From Apostichopus californicus (Eukaryota; Echinodermata; Holothuroidea; Aspidochirotida; Stichopodidae): a DNA stretch of 21,908 bases. Shown in pieces: positions 10,148 through 20,021 of the stretch (the first letter of the stretch is position 1; the number at the start of each line of letters is the position of its first letter). Both the position numbers and the translations under genes were made by a program. The stretch lies in NCBI GenBank assembly GCA_020650975.1, contig JAIPMN010011362.1:1-21908 (forward strand), written 5' to 3'. The notes under the pieces are model-generated. The model was not told the origin of the DNA. It did not search any database and saw only the letters and a program-made list of their open reading frames with translations.

Positions 10148-10181
10148 AAATTATTATTACGTATAATAATCATAATAATAA
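10148..10181. repeat. AT trinucleotide inverted repeat
   Basis: ATTATTATTACGTATAATAA followed by TCATAATAATAAT forms an imperfect palindrome around TACGTA. (ATT)n on the left mirrors (AAT)n on the right. It could extrude as a cruciform in DNA or form a hairpin in RNA. Confidence 0.6.
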
Positions 10182-10761
10182 TGCTCTTAAGGAAGGGTTG
10201 CCTTGTATCACTTGTATATGAAGGTAAGGTTAAAATGAATTATTACAAAGCTCAATCATATCTTGGTAGTAGTGAAAGAATCGCAGATAGATTGAGATTA
10301 ACGGACAAAGACAAGGTTAAAAAATCAGTAAAATAATGGGAAATCCAATAAAAAGTCACAATCTGTTTAGTTTATAAACATATTAAAAGTCGATGTACTT
10401 TGCTAGAATCATGTCGATATTATGATTATTCACATTAAATTTTCAGTAACGTTGGCAACCGGTTTCTTCACATGATAGACATACCATAATTAGTGGCAAA
10501 TATCGGTAAAATTACCAACATCAAGTTTTGTTTGTGTTTTATCAATGCAATGTCAGTTTCAACCTAGCTGTGGCACTTAAGTTGTATCTGTGTGTACAAT
10601 AAAATTTGGAGCTCCAACACATGTGGCAAGTTTTAAATGACTTTTTTGTTCACATGCAAATATTGACAAAACCAACATAGCATTAGTTGTATACGGTATG
10701 TTTCTCATGTAATGTTGACAACTAATATATAGTATTTAGTAGGTTTTATGTTAATTTCTAC

Positions 10762-10860
10762 ATGTGTATGCATGTATGTATGTGTGTATGTATGTATGTA
10801 TGTATGTATGTATGTATGTATGTATGTATGTATGTATGTATGTATGTATGTATGTATGTA
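10762..10860 (+). repeat. (TGTA)n microsatellite, sense-strand UGUA array
   Basis: Interrupted TGTATGCATGTATGTATGTG leads into 19 perfect TGTA copies at 10785-10860. In the CELF transcript this is read as a long UGUA/UAUGUA array. That composition resembles the uridine-purine elements bound by Xenopus EDEN-BP, a CELF1 orthologue, and contains the UGUA core of Pumilio sites. The repeat is certain; any role in RNA binding is inference. The array is probably length-polymorphic. Confidence 0.97.
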
Positions 10861-10942
10861 TTACTGATAACCAACATTACACCTAATTGTGATTAATGTG
10901 TTTTACAACACATGTAGGAGAACTGACACGATAGTAACCAGT

Positions 10943-10963
10943 TTATTTCATTTCATTTCATTT
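10943..10963. repeat. (ATTTC)n short microsatellite
   Basis: Three to four tandem ATTTC/TTTCA pentamers ending TTTGTTTC, about 80 bp after the TGTA array. Confidence 0.7.
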
Positions 10964-11282
10964 GTTTCTTCACAATTTAAACACAGAGAAGTTAAATAAC
11001 AGATTTAATGTTGGCTACTGACATACTGTACACATAGCAAGTTGTAATATACAATATTGGCAACACAACAGGAACATCTGGAGAGTTGGAAAGACTTCTC
11101 TAAGATATGTTCTGATTGGATAAAACCCATAAATTTCACTGGTGCACCAAAGTGCACTTCATCAACCTAAAAATTGTGGCAAGATCTTCCCATGGCTTGG
11201 CCACAGGGGTGTTCATAGTGATAACTATCAAGCCATGCCAATCAGGTTTGACAAAGGGAGACAGTTCATAATCTCCTCTACT

Positions 11283-11306
11283 GGGGGGGGGTGGGAGGGG
11301 CAGGGG
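11283..11306 (+). repeat. G-rich tract with four G-runs
   Basis: On the + strand the order is G9, T, G3, A, G4, CA, G4. This fits the four-run pattern of a G-quadruplex with very short loops, in both the coding-strand DNA and the intron RNA. Of the G-tracts here it is the best quadruplex candidate. Confidence 0.8.
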
Positions 11307-12788
11307 ATTTATACATTCTTCAAAGGTGTGTCATAGGTGCTGCTGCATCAGCGAGCTCAGATTTAGTAACAGTGAGCTGTATCTACAGTTCATTCACAGG
11401 ACTTAATGTGTGTGTGGACTCACAAGTGTGATTTGTGGACGTAAAAATTATTATGTTATATATCTGGGCTGTACTATACAGTTAACTATGTCTGACATAA
11501 TGTTCAGGAATTAATCCCTTCTTAAATAATAAAGTATAAAAAAAAGAAGACAACCCAAAATAATATTATGTATTATTTCTAAATTCCTCTGTGTGTTGCC
11601 TATATATTACCTGATTATATACATTAACCTCATTAACGTCTAGCTTCAGATTTCTTCCATAATTAAAATACAGTATCTAAGATCTTCATTTTAAAGTTGG
11701 AATCGGTGTTTTTTTTTTGGAACTGTATGCTATTACAAAATTGCAGTGAATCAATCACTCATAACAAGTTAATGCCTGATGAAGTTGTTAATATGACTCT
11801 GAATCCTTCTTTAAGATAATGTATTTACTTCATTCCTCACTTACCTGTCTCCTTACAACATTAGCACCCTCTCGTTCTACCGTGCCTAGAAAGTCCTGGT
11901 AACCTTTTAACACTATGCCCCCTCTATGACCGGCTCCACAGGTCACCGCCCTTCCTTCTCATTCCAACATCCAAAGTGTCTAAATCTTTATTTTTCTAGT
12001 GGATTTTTCCCATCGGAATTTGTCCGTTTCACTGTTACCTAGGATTGGAGATTTTTCCATCTACTGGTTTAGAGAGACCTTAGAAGTTCTCTGAATCCCT
12101 CCTCTGAATTTTCAGAAAATCAGAATCCTGCTTTTAAGATAATGTTTTCATTTCAAGAAGCTGATTTAATCCCAGTGTTAAATCGTAGCATTTTCTTTTA
12201 AACTATAAATCTATTTTTACCATATTAAACTTTTGGAAGACTGAACAAAGCCAGGTAATTAATTTCACAGTTAAGTCGTTAGGTTTTGTGACCGACATAT
12301 TAATGGTTATCAACAATCTAATAATTGTCATTATCTTCTTTGTTTTTCAATTGAAGGATTGTTTTGCAGAAATGAGAAAGATAACTTAAGCATTCTCATT
12401 TTGTACAAGTTTATAGTCGGAGTAAACGTTGAAATGAGGTAATTATAAAAAAGGAAAAAAAATTAAAGAAAACTCCATAAAATATGAAAACTTAATTAGA
12501 TGATGGTACAGTATACAACGGCCTAGGAAAAATGCAGCATTTTTGCAGGGCTCAGTGTACAGTTAGTTATGCCAATTGCTGTAGTGTGCAGCGACGATTT
12601 CAAACTTGTAGGTTCAAAATCCATATTGTAACGTTCAACGTATGTCTTGTACTAGAAATAAGTTATCATGTACCCATTAAATTCCCATTTTATCTATTAG
12701 CATTTAACTTAATAAGAGTGCAGATAATGAAATTTTGACATTCATTGTGAACCAATTGGTATATATGAATTCTTCAATTTTAAAGTGA

Positions 12789-12799
12789 GGGGGGGGGGG
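12789..12799 (+). repeat. G11 homopolymer
   Basis: About eleven consecutive G on the + strand. The count may be affected by sequencing or assembly error. Confidence 0.75.
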
Positions 12800-13886
12800 A
12801 AATTAATTATGAAACTCAAATGTGGCATCTTTGGAGGCACGTTTATGCTATAAATTATGTTCATAATTTGGGTTGCACTGAGCACTCGTAAATACTCTTT
12901 TAAATATTTTGCATGAGATCGAAAAGGATTTGGATCCAAACAGCCCAGACTATGAATTCGCGCATCGTGAAATGTGAACATTAAGCGTCAAGCATAGATC
13001 TGTCTCTTGTCGATGTAGCTGTGTATAAAATTCAACTTGTATTTTCTTAGCTATAAATGTCAAATTAACAAAAGACTTGGATTTTTTCCTCCAATTCTTC
13101 TTTTTTCTTTTTATAAAGTTTTCATATCTATATGCATCATTGTAGTTTTCCTTCAGTGTTAACATCCTTTTAGCTGAATCTGTGTGAGCATGTTAATGGA
13201 ATATTGATGAAGTTTCGTTAAGTATTCATTCGATTCATGTCGGTCGAGTCAAAGTCTCGCAGACTCGTTTCACAGAAACACGTGAAATACATTAGTCTGT
13301 CTTTGGGGGAGGGAAATTGCGCTTTGTAATAAATTGAGATATTGAAAATGGAAGAAGAGATGGCAAATTCACAAAGTCACCGTGATCTTGCCTGAGATTT
13401 GACCCTGTGTATACCCCGACGTGACCGATCGCAAAAGTGCTTTCAACCTGTAGAATTTTTACTTTTATAGATCTCCTAGCTCACCTGGGAATATTTCCCA
13501 GAGAGATCAAAAACTTCGAGTTCCATCAATTTTGCCCTGGGGTTGCAAAGACCGTCAGCTAACGTACAGTAAGTAGGTTAAATGACAGGCCTGCCTGATT
13601 GTAATTGTGTCGTAGTCTTTTTTCTTCTTTTCCGTCACCGTTCTGAAGTGGCCATTAATGTTGGAGCGAATGTCAGCGACATTTCCTTCCCCGTGGAGAT
13701 GTTACTGTGGTATGTTCGGAGCCATCCATCTATTAATGTGTAATACTGGCCTTGGGACGACTGCGTCTCTCGACGAGCACCTCGGGTTTTGATTAATAGG
13801 CACAGAGGCATTACGATGATGCGTTCCCTTGAAACGCACCAAAGCACTTGAAACACAACTGTCATGTTGTTTAAGTGCCCTCCATG

Positions 13887-13911
13887 CATGTATGTGCTGA
13901 AGACATACATG
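13887..13911. other. 9-bp perfect hairpin with 7-nt loop
   Basis: CATGTATGT and ACATACATG are exact reverse complements around the loop GCTGAAG. The sequence after it repeats TGTGCTGAAGA, so a short direct duplication created the arms. The stem is too short for a microRNA precursor. Confidence 0.55.
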
Positions 13912-13957
13912 TGCTGAAGATCATGGTGTTCCTACTCTATGAACATTTAAAACCTCT

Positions 13958-14085
13958 GTGGTCTTTCTTTATATAAACTGGAGGCAATGGTCTTTGTGGC
14001 CCTCATTTATATTCTGAAGACCCATTTTCATCTTTGGCCTTTTTTGTACACCGAAGACTGGTCTTTGTAGCCATTTTAATCCATA
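13958..14085. repeat. Degenerate tandem repeat (GGTCTTTGT-GCC units)
   Basis: GGTCTTTCTTTATATAAACT, GGTCTTTGTGGCC...CTGAAGAC, ATCTTTGGCC...CCGAAGAC and GGTCTTTGTAGCC follow one another at intervals of roughly 30-45 bp. The units are strongly diverged, so this is an old array. Confidence 0.5.
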
Positions 14086-14619
14086 GTATTTCACCTCGTG
14101 CAGGTTTTGAAGGCTTTATGCAGCCGACAAACAGACTAGAATTCTAGAAGCCAAAAGGATTTCATAATCTTTTTTGGTGTTTTTAATTGTAGAGGTCTAG
14201 TTAGGCTTTTTGGTCTGAGATAGCACTGTGAACCATCCATAGTGGATGAATGTTGCCTAAGATGTAGGCTTCAAGTTTAGAATATATATCTGTACGTTAG
14301 TAAGTATTATCTGCAGACTGATTTCTCCTATATCTTACTCCAAATAATTCTAGAAAGATATCAAAAAGTAAATTACTGGAATGATTAGTTTCTTCTTTAT
14401 TTATAATTGCCTTTTGATGTTGTTATTTTACGCTGTCTTTACCTTAATTTACAAGCGTTGCAGCGTCCTCTTTTGTATATATTTATTCAACATTTTCTGT
14501 ACGTACATCAGCAGTTCTTGACAATGGTAACTGTGTGTACGTACTTACCTCAAACCTAGGAACAATGTCATGTGTATGTATACATAACCACTAGACTCAT
14601 CTTAGTGTAACCTATCCCC

Positions 14620-15070
14620 GTGGTTGTGAAAACAACGCGTCGGCCAACCTTTTATCCGACGGATATCTTGCAGAGTCATAAGTCAGGCTATTAGAATATA
14701 TCCACTCTCATGAATGTTTTCCAGCGATTTCCAGCTCATATCGGGCATCCCGACGAAGCTTGCATAATGAGATGGCACTTTAAGTTTCTTCTAGTGGTTA
14801 ATATTCTATCCTCATTGACTCTTAACGAGGCTCGAATCTCCGGCACCTGCCCCAGGTGCGTCGTGGGACTCACGGCGTGAGAGTTAAACGTGAGTTGTCA
14901 TGATGATGAAATCTCCAGCGACTCTCGGTAATAAATACGAGGAGAGACTGCGACGTCGTCGAAGAAGACGAAGATGGGTTTACTCTGCGTGTATCGGATA
15001 TCGTGGAAGGGACATGAATATCGTCTCTCCGTTCATGACGATCGTAGATAGATCTCGCAATACCACGAGA
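14620..15070. promoter_or_regulatory. CpG-rich, repeat-free block; candidate cis-regulatory region
   Basis: I count about 24 CG dinucleotides in 14821-15060, against zero to two per 60 bp in the flanking lines. The block is also free of the simple repeats that fill the intron. It contains a double E-box palindrome at 14843-14859, several TAAT or ATTAAT-type sites and the palindrome CGACGTCG near 14951. There is no long open frame. Retained CpG suggests an unmethylated region such as an enhancer or an alternative promoter. A conserved noncoding element is the main alternative, and chance composition is not excluded. Confidence 0.4.
14843..14859. promoter_or_regulatory. Double E-box palindrome
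   Basis: GCACCTG-CCC-CAGGTGC is a perfect inverted repeat with 7-bp arms and a 3-bp centre. It presents two CACCTG E-boxes back to back. CACCTG is bound by E-protein bHLH dimers and by zinc-finger repressors of the Snail and ZEB families, and ZEB proteins favour paired CACCT sites. Confidence 0.4.
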
Positions 15071-15468
15071 GGTTTATAAGTCACTGTGATTGACAAATGT
15101 TATATCTCAAGTGGAAAGTGTTAGTTGATTATTTATACCGAGTTGAATTTTAAAGTGGTTTTTTGAATACATCAAAAGCATGCAAGCGAGGATAATATAT
15201 ATTCAAATACATCCTGAATGTAAAGCGAGGTAGTGTTATTTTAAATGAGTGGTAAATTTTGTCGATTATACTTGTCTCGCTAATTGTGAGCTAGATTTTT
15301 ATGTTAATAGGGTGAGAAGTTTTACGAACCTTGAAGCAATATTTAAACCAGCTGGGTGAGGTTTTTACTGCTCCAGATGATGCATATTTTTTACGATTGT
15401 CCTAATAGAGGAGGATTAAAAATCTGTTTGCTTTTGATGTTGTTGTGTTTTATAGTTGAATGTGTCCT

Positions 15469-15486
15469 GGGGGGTGGGGGGGGGGG
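15469..15486 (+). repeat. G-tract in the transcribed strand
   Basis: Six G, a T, then eleven G on the + strand, preceded by TGTGTCCT. As with the other tracts, the homopolymer length is uncertain. Confidence 0.8.
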
Positions 15487-15569
15487 AGATGTTTTAACAG
15501 GGGTTATAATAGTTGTTATCTAGCAGCATAAGAGTGAGATGATGTTCATTCTCACCAAAACTTATTTGG

Positions 15570-15637
15570 TAACCTTTGACCCCGAGACTCACGTCTCGAT
15601 GGGTAATTATCCCGTTTAATGGAGCTCGAGGTCACAA
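15570..15637. promoter_or_regulatory. Motif cluster: DR1-like nuclear-receptor site and TAATTA palindrome
   Basis: On the reverse strand 15570-15582 reads GGGTCAAAGGTTA, two bases from the DR1 consensus AGGTCAAAGGTCA used by RXR, HNF4 and COUP-TF receptors. Next come CGAGAC-TCAC-GTCTCG (15583-15598), the near-palindrome GGGTAATTATCCC (about 15601-15613) with a homeodomain TAATTA core, and the half-site AGGTCA near 15630. Four motif types in 70 bp is suggestive, but such short sites occur often by chance. Confidence 0.3.
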
Positions 15638-15864
15638 GTAGTAAGACTCTTCAGCCTTTTAGCAATTTCTTTGGCATTTCGGGAGGAGGGATGTCTCGAG
15701 CATCTCATCTTGTTTCCGTTGCGAGAGAGACAGGGAAAATACCACGATGGAATCGACCACTCCATCTTAATTCTTCTCTGTCGATCTGAGTACACAAAAG
15801 ATGTATATACACAGAAACATTGATTAAAACATGTCTTGGTGACAACACTTAATGTCTATGTTTA

Positions 15865-15928
15865 CATGATAGTAGCCATACATGCTTGCATGCATTCATG
15901 ATAGTAGTCATGCATGCATGCATGACAG
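15865..15928. repeat. 32-bp tandem duplication with (GCAT)n
   Basis: CATGATAGTAG occurs at 15865 and 15897, each followed by CCAT or TCAT and GCATGC-type sequence. The second copy contains three to four GCAT units, which are self-complementary. Confidence 0.7.
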
Positions 15929-16248
15929 TATTACATCCCATAGCCTCGTGAAGGTTTGGTTTAATAGCCGTGCATCAAGTTTGAAGTTTATTAAACCAAG
16001 TAAAATTAATCAACTGGTATAATAGACCATTGAATATATTTATACCTATCAAACTCAACCCCAAGATGTTTTGTCAATGTTTTATCGTTGGAAAAGATGT
16101 ACTTTTCAATCAAGGGCTGCGAGCTATGTAGATTATCACTGGACCCACATATCTGCTACGATACAATATTATGAATATATATAATATAAATAAACAGTAT
16201 TATAATGTATGATAATATGGACAAGTTACGGTGCGATATTACTCCTAG

Positions 16249-16360
16249 AGTAACTGACCCTCATTGATGGTACATGTATCATTACCCACGCATACTACCA
16301 TGTACAGTAACTGACACTCATTGATGTTAGGCGTATCATTACCTACACATAAGTACTATC
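16249..16360. repeat. Tandem duplication, period 57 bp
   Basis: AGTAACTGACCCTCATTGAT at 16249 and AGTAACTGACACTCATTGAT at 16306 begin two copies. Both continue GTATCATTACC and end near a CATA-GTAC motif. Divergence is moderate, mostly in the middle. Confidence 0.8.
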
Positions 16361-17409
16361 TAACACAGTGATAACAGTATTGTCAGGTTCATAGTTCTAT
16401 ATTGCTGTACATATTTATGTCATTGCATGTGATACTACTTTAATGACATGATGCAATTACCTCCTTTCAGACAGGCATTAAATTAGACATCAAGCATACA
16501 TAGACACTGTTGCTCCCTGTTATACATACCTATTGTACACATATTCATAGACCAGCTGGCATCTGAGTCTGTTACCTCTGCCACATGGTGATATTTCCTA
16601 GAATTCATTAATTTAAACATTCCATGTTGGTAATATCTCTGTCATACGAACAATAAACTATAAATATGGATGAAGCAAACATTGAAGCAAACATTATTAA
16701 CTTACTTGACAAACCTCAGACTGTTGACAGTTATTGAAATAATATGACCTTTAAACTGAGAATGTTGATCTCTTTGACTGCAAAGTTATTCCAGGATTGT
16801 GCATTCCAAGGGGGTGTACGATGTTACCTGTTCAGGTGATTACATAACAACATATATTCATCTTCTTAAGATGAAGCACATGTGTTTCAGATATATATCT
16901 TTCATAGTTTCTTTACTGCATCATACATTGCACTGTGACATGGCAGTCATGTTTAATACCACAATTGCCTTCATCTAGCCTAGAGCCTATAAGTGTCAAA
17001 TTGTGTTGATTTGGATATAGAGCACACTATCTGACATATCACTCAAATAACTTTTTGGGTATATAACACATCTGAGGATATTCTCATGCGATCCTTACTT
17101 TATCCAGATGGGGCCTGTCCTGCTCAATGAGGTGGACTAATTGATTTAACAGTTGTTGATGACAAGAAGGATAACCCCTGTCAGGGGAGGCAAATAGAAA
17201 TAGTCAGGTTCATGCTTCTACACCACATCAATTTATCTCATTTTTGACCGGAGAGAGGTTTGCACTTTGTAACATGTTAGTAGATATATAAGCAATGTCA
17301 TTATAGATTCACTTGTATATAACAGATGTAGTCAATAAAGGCTACTTCATCAGCAAATGGAAAGTTTACATAATGAATGAGGGCAGTGAATGCATAGGAA
17401 ATATAACTA

Positions 17410-17905
17410 GTCCCAGATAGTGGTTAGGTCTTGCAGCCTATCATGCATGTCACCTAAGAACTGTCCAGTACATGTTAATTTATTATAACGAAGTGTACAA
17501 GGATATATATTGATGTCGTCGATCTCATGAATTAGTGTCTAGGTCTTGTAGCATCGCCTGCAGTCAAAAAGTTGCCTGTGTTGTTTGCATTCATGATACA
17601 ATTGAGGCTAGGTTTTGCATCCTATCAGCTAAAACCTTAGTATTAGTTCATGCTGGTATTTGCACAAACTGTCTCTACTGGTGTATGTACTGATGTTGTC
17701 TATCTCATGATTTTGGGTCTAGGTCTTGTAGCATGTCCTGCTGTCAAATGTTGATTGCCTTTGTATTGCTTGCCTGATACAATTGAGGCTAGGTTTTGCA
17801 GCCTATCAGTTAAAAACTATAAGTCCTCCATGTCAACACCTGGGGCCTGTGCATGATGTTGTCTAGATAGGTGAACCTTGTAGCCTATCAGCTAAGTAGT
17901 ATGCT
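17410..17905. repeat. Nested tandem repeat, 180-bp unit with an internal sub-repeat
   Basis: Two long copies begin TGATGTCGTCGATCTCATGA at 17511 and TGATGTTGTCTATCTCATGA at 17691. A truncated third begins TGATGTTGTCTAGATAGGTG at 17854, and a fragment lies upstream at 17422. Inside each copy a shorter motif of the form GNCTAGGTYTTGYAGC-CCTATCA recurs, near 17422, 17537, 17606, 17717, 17787 and 17870. The 180-bp unit therefore looks like a duplicated pair of the shorter motif. Confidence 0.85.
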
Positions 17906-18952
17906 ATCACTGTACAAAGTGTATAATATACATGTTCGTATATATTACAATTACCTTTGGTACTTATAATGTTGTGTATGCTATGTTTGAGGTGTGGCCT
18001 TATAGTCAGTTGTCGGTACATGTAATTTATGCCAGTCTGTAGAAAATTTGCTTAATCTGTCCGAGTCGCACCCTCGGAATCGATGCTCAGAATACATGAA
18101 ATTTAATTACTTGATCTCCATTCGCACCACTCCTGTAACTGACATGTAGATACATTTTTCGAATGAAAAAATTCCCACATCCCACCAGACATTTTGTGGG
18201 GGCCCGTTTTTTGGTCTTGCTCTTGTGGAGAGGGGAGACACATTGTAATCCTACATATTAACTGCTTATGTGCGAATATACACCTTCATTGATACCCAGC
18301 CATCAAGCTCAATGTTGAATTCACGCTACATAAAAATTTTTTTTTAATGAAGTCACGTATTCTATAAAAGGTACTTTGTTTTGCCAATATGTCTTAAAAG
18401 CTACAGTAAACCTAGCTCTGCTTCAACTTTAGCATTGAAATAGAGTCTTGCGCTATATCCTTAACAGTCATTTATACCTCTGCAAATATGTTCTAAGCCG
18501 ATCAAATCATGAAGGAGACAAGTTTTATAGTCGTCAAATCACATGGTTTGCATCGGCTGGGATGATTTATGAATAATACGGACATGTTTCCATAGCCCCG
18601 ATTCCAGAACCATAAAGAGAAAAATACATCTTCTGTTGACAGAACGACCGTTAAACACCTACCAGATTTTTCCTCTCAATATCTTTAGTGTTTTTGTATT
18701 AACAAGTATTTTACAAGGATTTTTCAAACAAGGTAAACATCACATCACTGTTACTTAGATGATAAAAGAATGAAAAGATGCGATCCTTTGGCATTTATAG
18801 CACATTGTGTACATGTTCACATTGACTGCAGTTGTCATGACGACAGGAGCAATATTTACCCATGCAGCATCTCTAGGGAGTTTTTTCTATTCATTAACCG
18901 GCATACACTGTGGGGATTGAGATTTGACATCCATCTGTTTTGTCACCGTGGA

Positions 18953-19010
18953 AGATGTCGAAGATAGGTAGGTCGGCCGACATCTAGTCTCCCCAGTTTG
19001 TGTCGGAGAC
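18953..19010 (+). other. Two adjacent hairpins upstream of the exon B acceptor
   Basis: AGATGTCG (18953-18960) pairs perfectly with CGACATCT (18978-18985) around a 17-nt loop. One base later GTCTCC (18987-18992) pairs with GGAGAC (19005-19010) around a 12-nt loop. The first also contains the 10-bp palindrome GTCGGCCGAC (18972-18981). They end 176 nt before exon B, close enough to affect splicing if they form in the pre-mRNA. They are too short to be microRNA precursors. Confidence 0.4.
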
Positions 19011-19186
19011 CGATTTTATGACTGACGAGGAAATCGCTCTAGTAAATGTGGGAGATTGTTGATGCTTTAATAAAGTATGATTTAAGGTATTAACAATAAA
19101 TGTATCCCTAATTATAAACAGGAAACCTTGAACCTTCTTGTAATGTTCAAATGTATTATTTTCCTCTTTTCTCTTTCCTTTTCCAG

Positions 19187-19232
19187 ATGAAACACAAAAT
19201 TCAAATGAAACCAGCAGACCACGAAAAGAATG
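19187..19232 (+). CDS. CELF: CELF/Bruno-family protein, internal exon B (end of RRM1)
   Basis: This 46-bp exon follows a strong pyrimidine tract (19159-19184) and CAG, and is followed by the donor GTGAGT at 19233. It reads MKHKIQMKPADHEKN plus the first base of the next codon. The family pattern is M-H-x-I-Q-M-K-P-A-D-S-E-K, which forms the last strand of RRM1 and the start of the linker to RRM2. It joins exon A in phase 0, giving LPG-MKHKIQMKPAD across the intron. From memory the vertebrate exon is 49 bp, so this one is a single codon shorter at its 3' end with phase unchanged. IQMKPAD supports the CELF1/2 branch (CELF3-6 have IQVKPAD). The ATG at its start is an internal methionine, not a start codon. 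The next exon, expected to open RRM2, is not convincingly present in the window. Confidence 0.9.
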
Positions 19233-20021
19233 GTGAGTTTTATGATGAAAGATTTGATGAAACAGAATAACTTAATAGCTCAATTTAATACAAAAGGTGT
19301 AGAAATTGAAATTTTATTTTTGTCAAAAGGAGGAAAATAAATGGGTAGGGAACATAATTGTGTATATCAGCCCCGAAAAAAAAGAAATTTTTTTTTTTTA
19401 ATAATTCTACAAATTTGGTGCATTCATGTGGATTTGTTTGTCAGGTAATTTATGTTTTAATTGTATTCTAAGGGCTGTAATTGGAGCCGTGAGCCCAGCT
19501 TCAGGATTGCCTCTTTCAAGTTACCAAGTTGTTTTAATAGCATATTAAGACCAGTGAACGCTGGTGTTTGCATGGACACCATGTGTGCTTACTGTACATA
19601 TCTCCACTGCACAACGACACTACCATGTACCTAAGTAGTGTTTGAACACTACTGTACTTCCCAGTCCATTTTTATCAGTTACAAGAGAATGAATGTAGTC
19701 CTTCATATTATACTGAGTGCAAAGTGCCCGACTTACAAAACTAAGATGGCATCTGGGAGGTATGTAAAAGCAGAGATAATTAGTAAACACTATAACCACT
19801 GTATGCCCTCCTAGGGCTGGTTTAATTGTTTGTTATATGAGATGGTTGACTTTGCACCCTTCATAACCCAAACATAACCTAACCACTACCAGTATTTGCC
19901 ACAAGTTGATGTAGGGCAGGATGTTAAAACAGATGTAACAACATCATCATGGTAGATTTATAAGCACTGTACACCTTCGTCCTTTTATCATGTGTTTTGG
20001 GTAAAATGAGCTGGGATGTTT

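Larger units (their letters stand above)
874..19186 (+). other. CELF: Complete intron of about 18.3 kb between CELF exons A and B
   Basis: The intron starts GTGAGC at 874 and ends with a long pyrimidine tract and TTCCAG at 19181-19186. I see no further convincing exon in it. The repeats and candidate elements it holds are listed separately. In the stretches between them I recognise nothing: 880-1240, 1900-2510, 3030-3600, 3850-5185, 5345-6190, 6230-7215, 7510-8900, 9390-10145, 10970-11280, 11310-13880, 14090-14610, 15100-15465, 15930-16245, 16360-17405 and 17910-18950. Of these, 7840-8060, 9480-9960 and 13620-13830 contain noticeably more CG dinucleotides than the surroundings. All open frames inside the intron are short (133 codons at most), often need a non-ATG start, and match no family I know. 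Confidence 0.88.

Noticed and set aside
13887-13911. MicroRNA precursor
   Set aside because: The stem is only 9 bp (11 with wobble pairs), far short of a pre-miRNA hairpin.
14900-14960. C/D-box snoRNA suggested by ATGATGA
   Set aside because: No D box (CTGA) with a terminal stem is found at a suitable distance.
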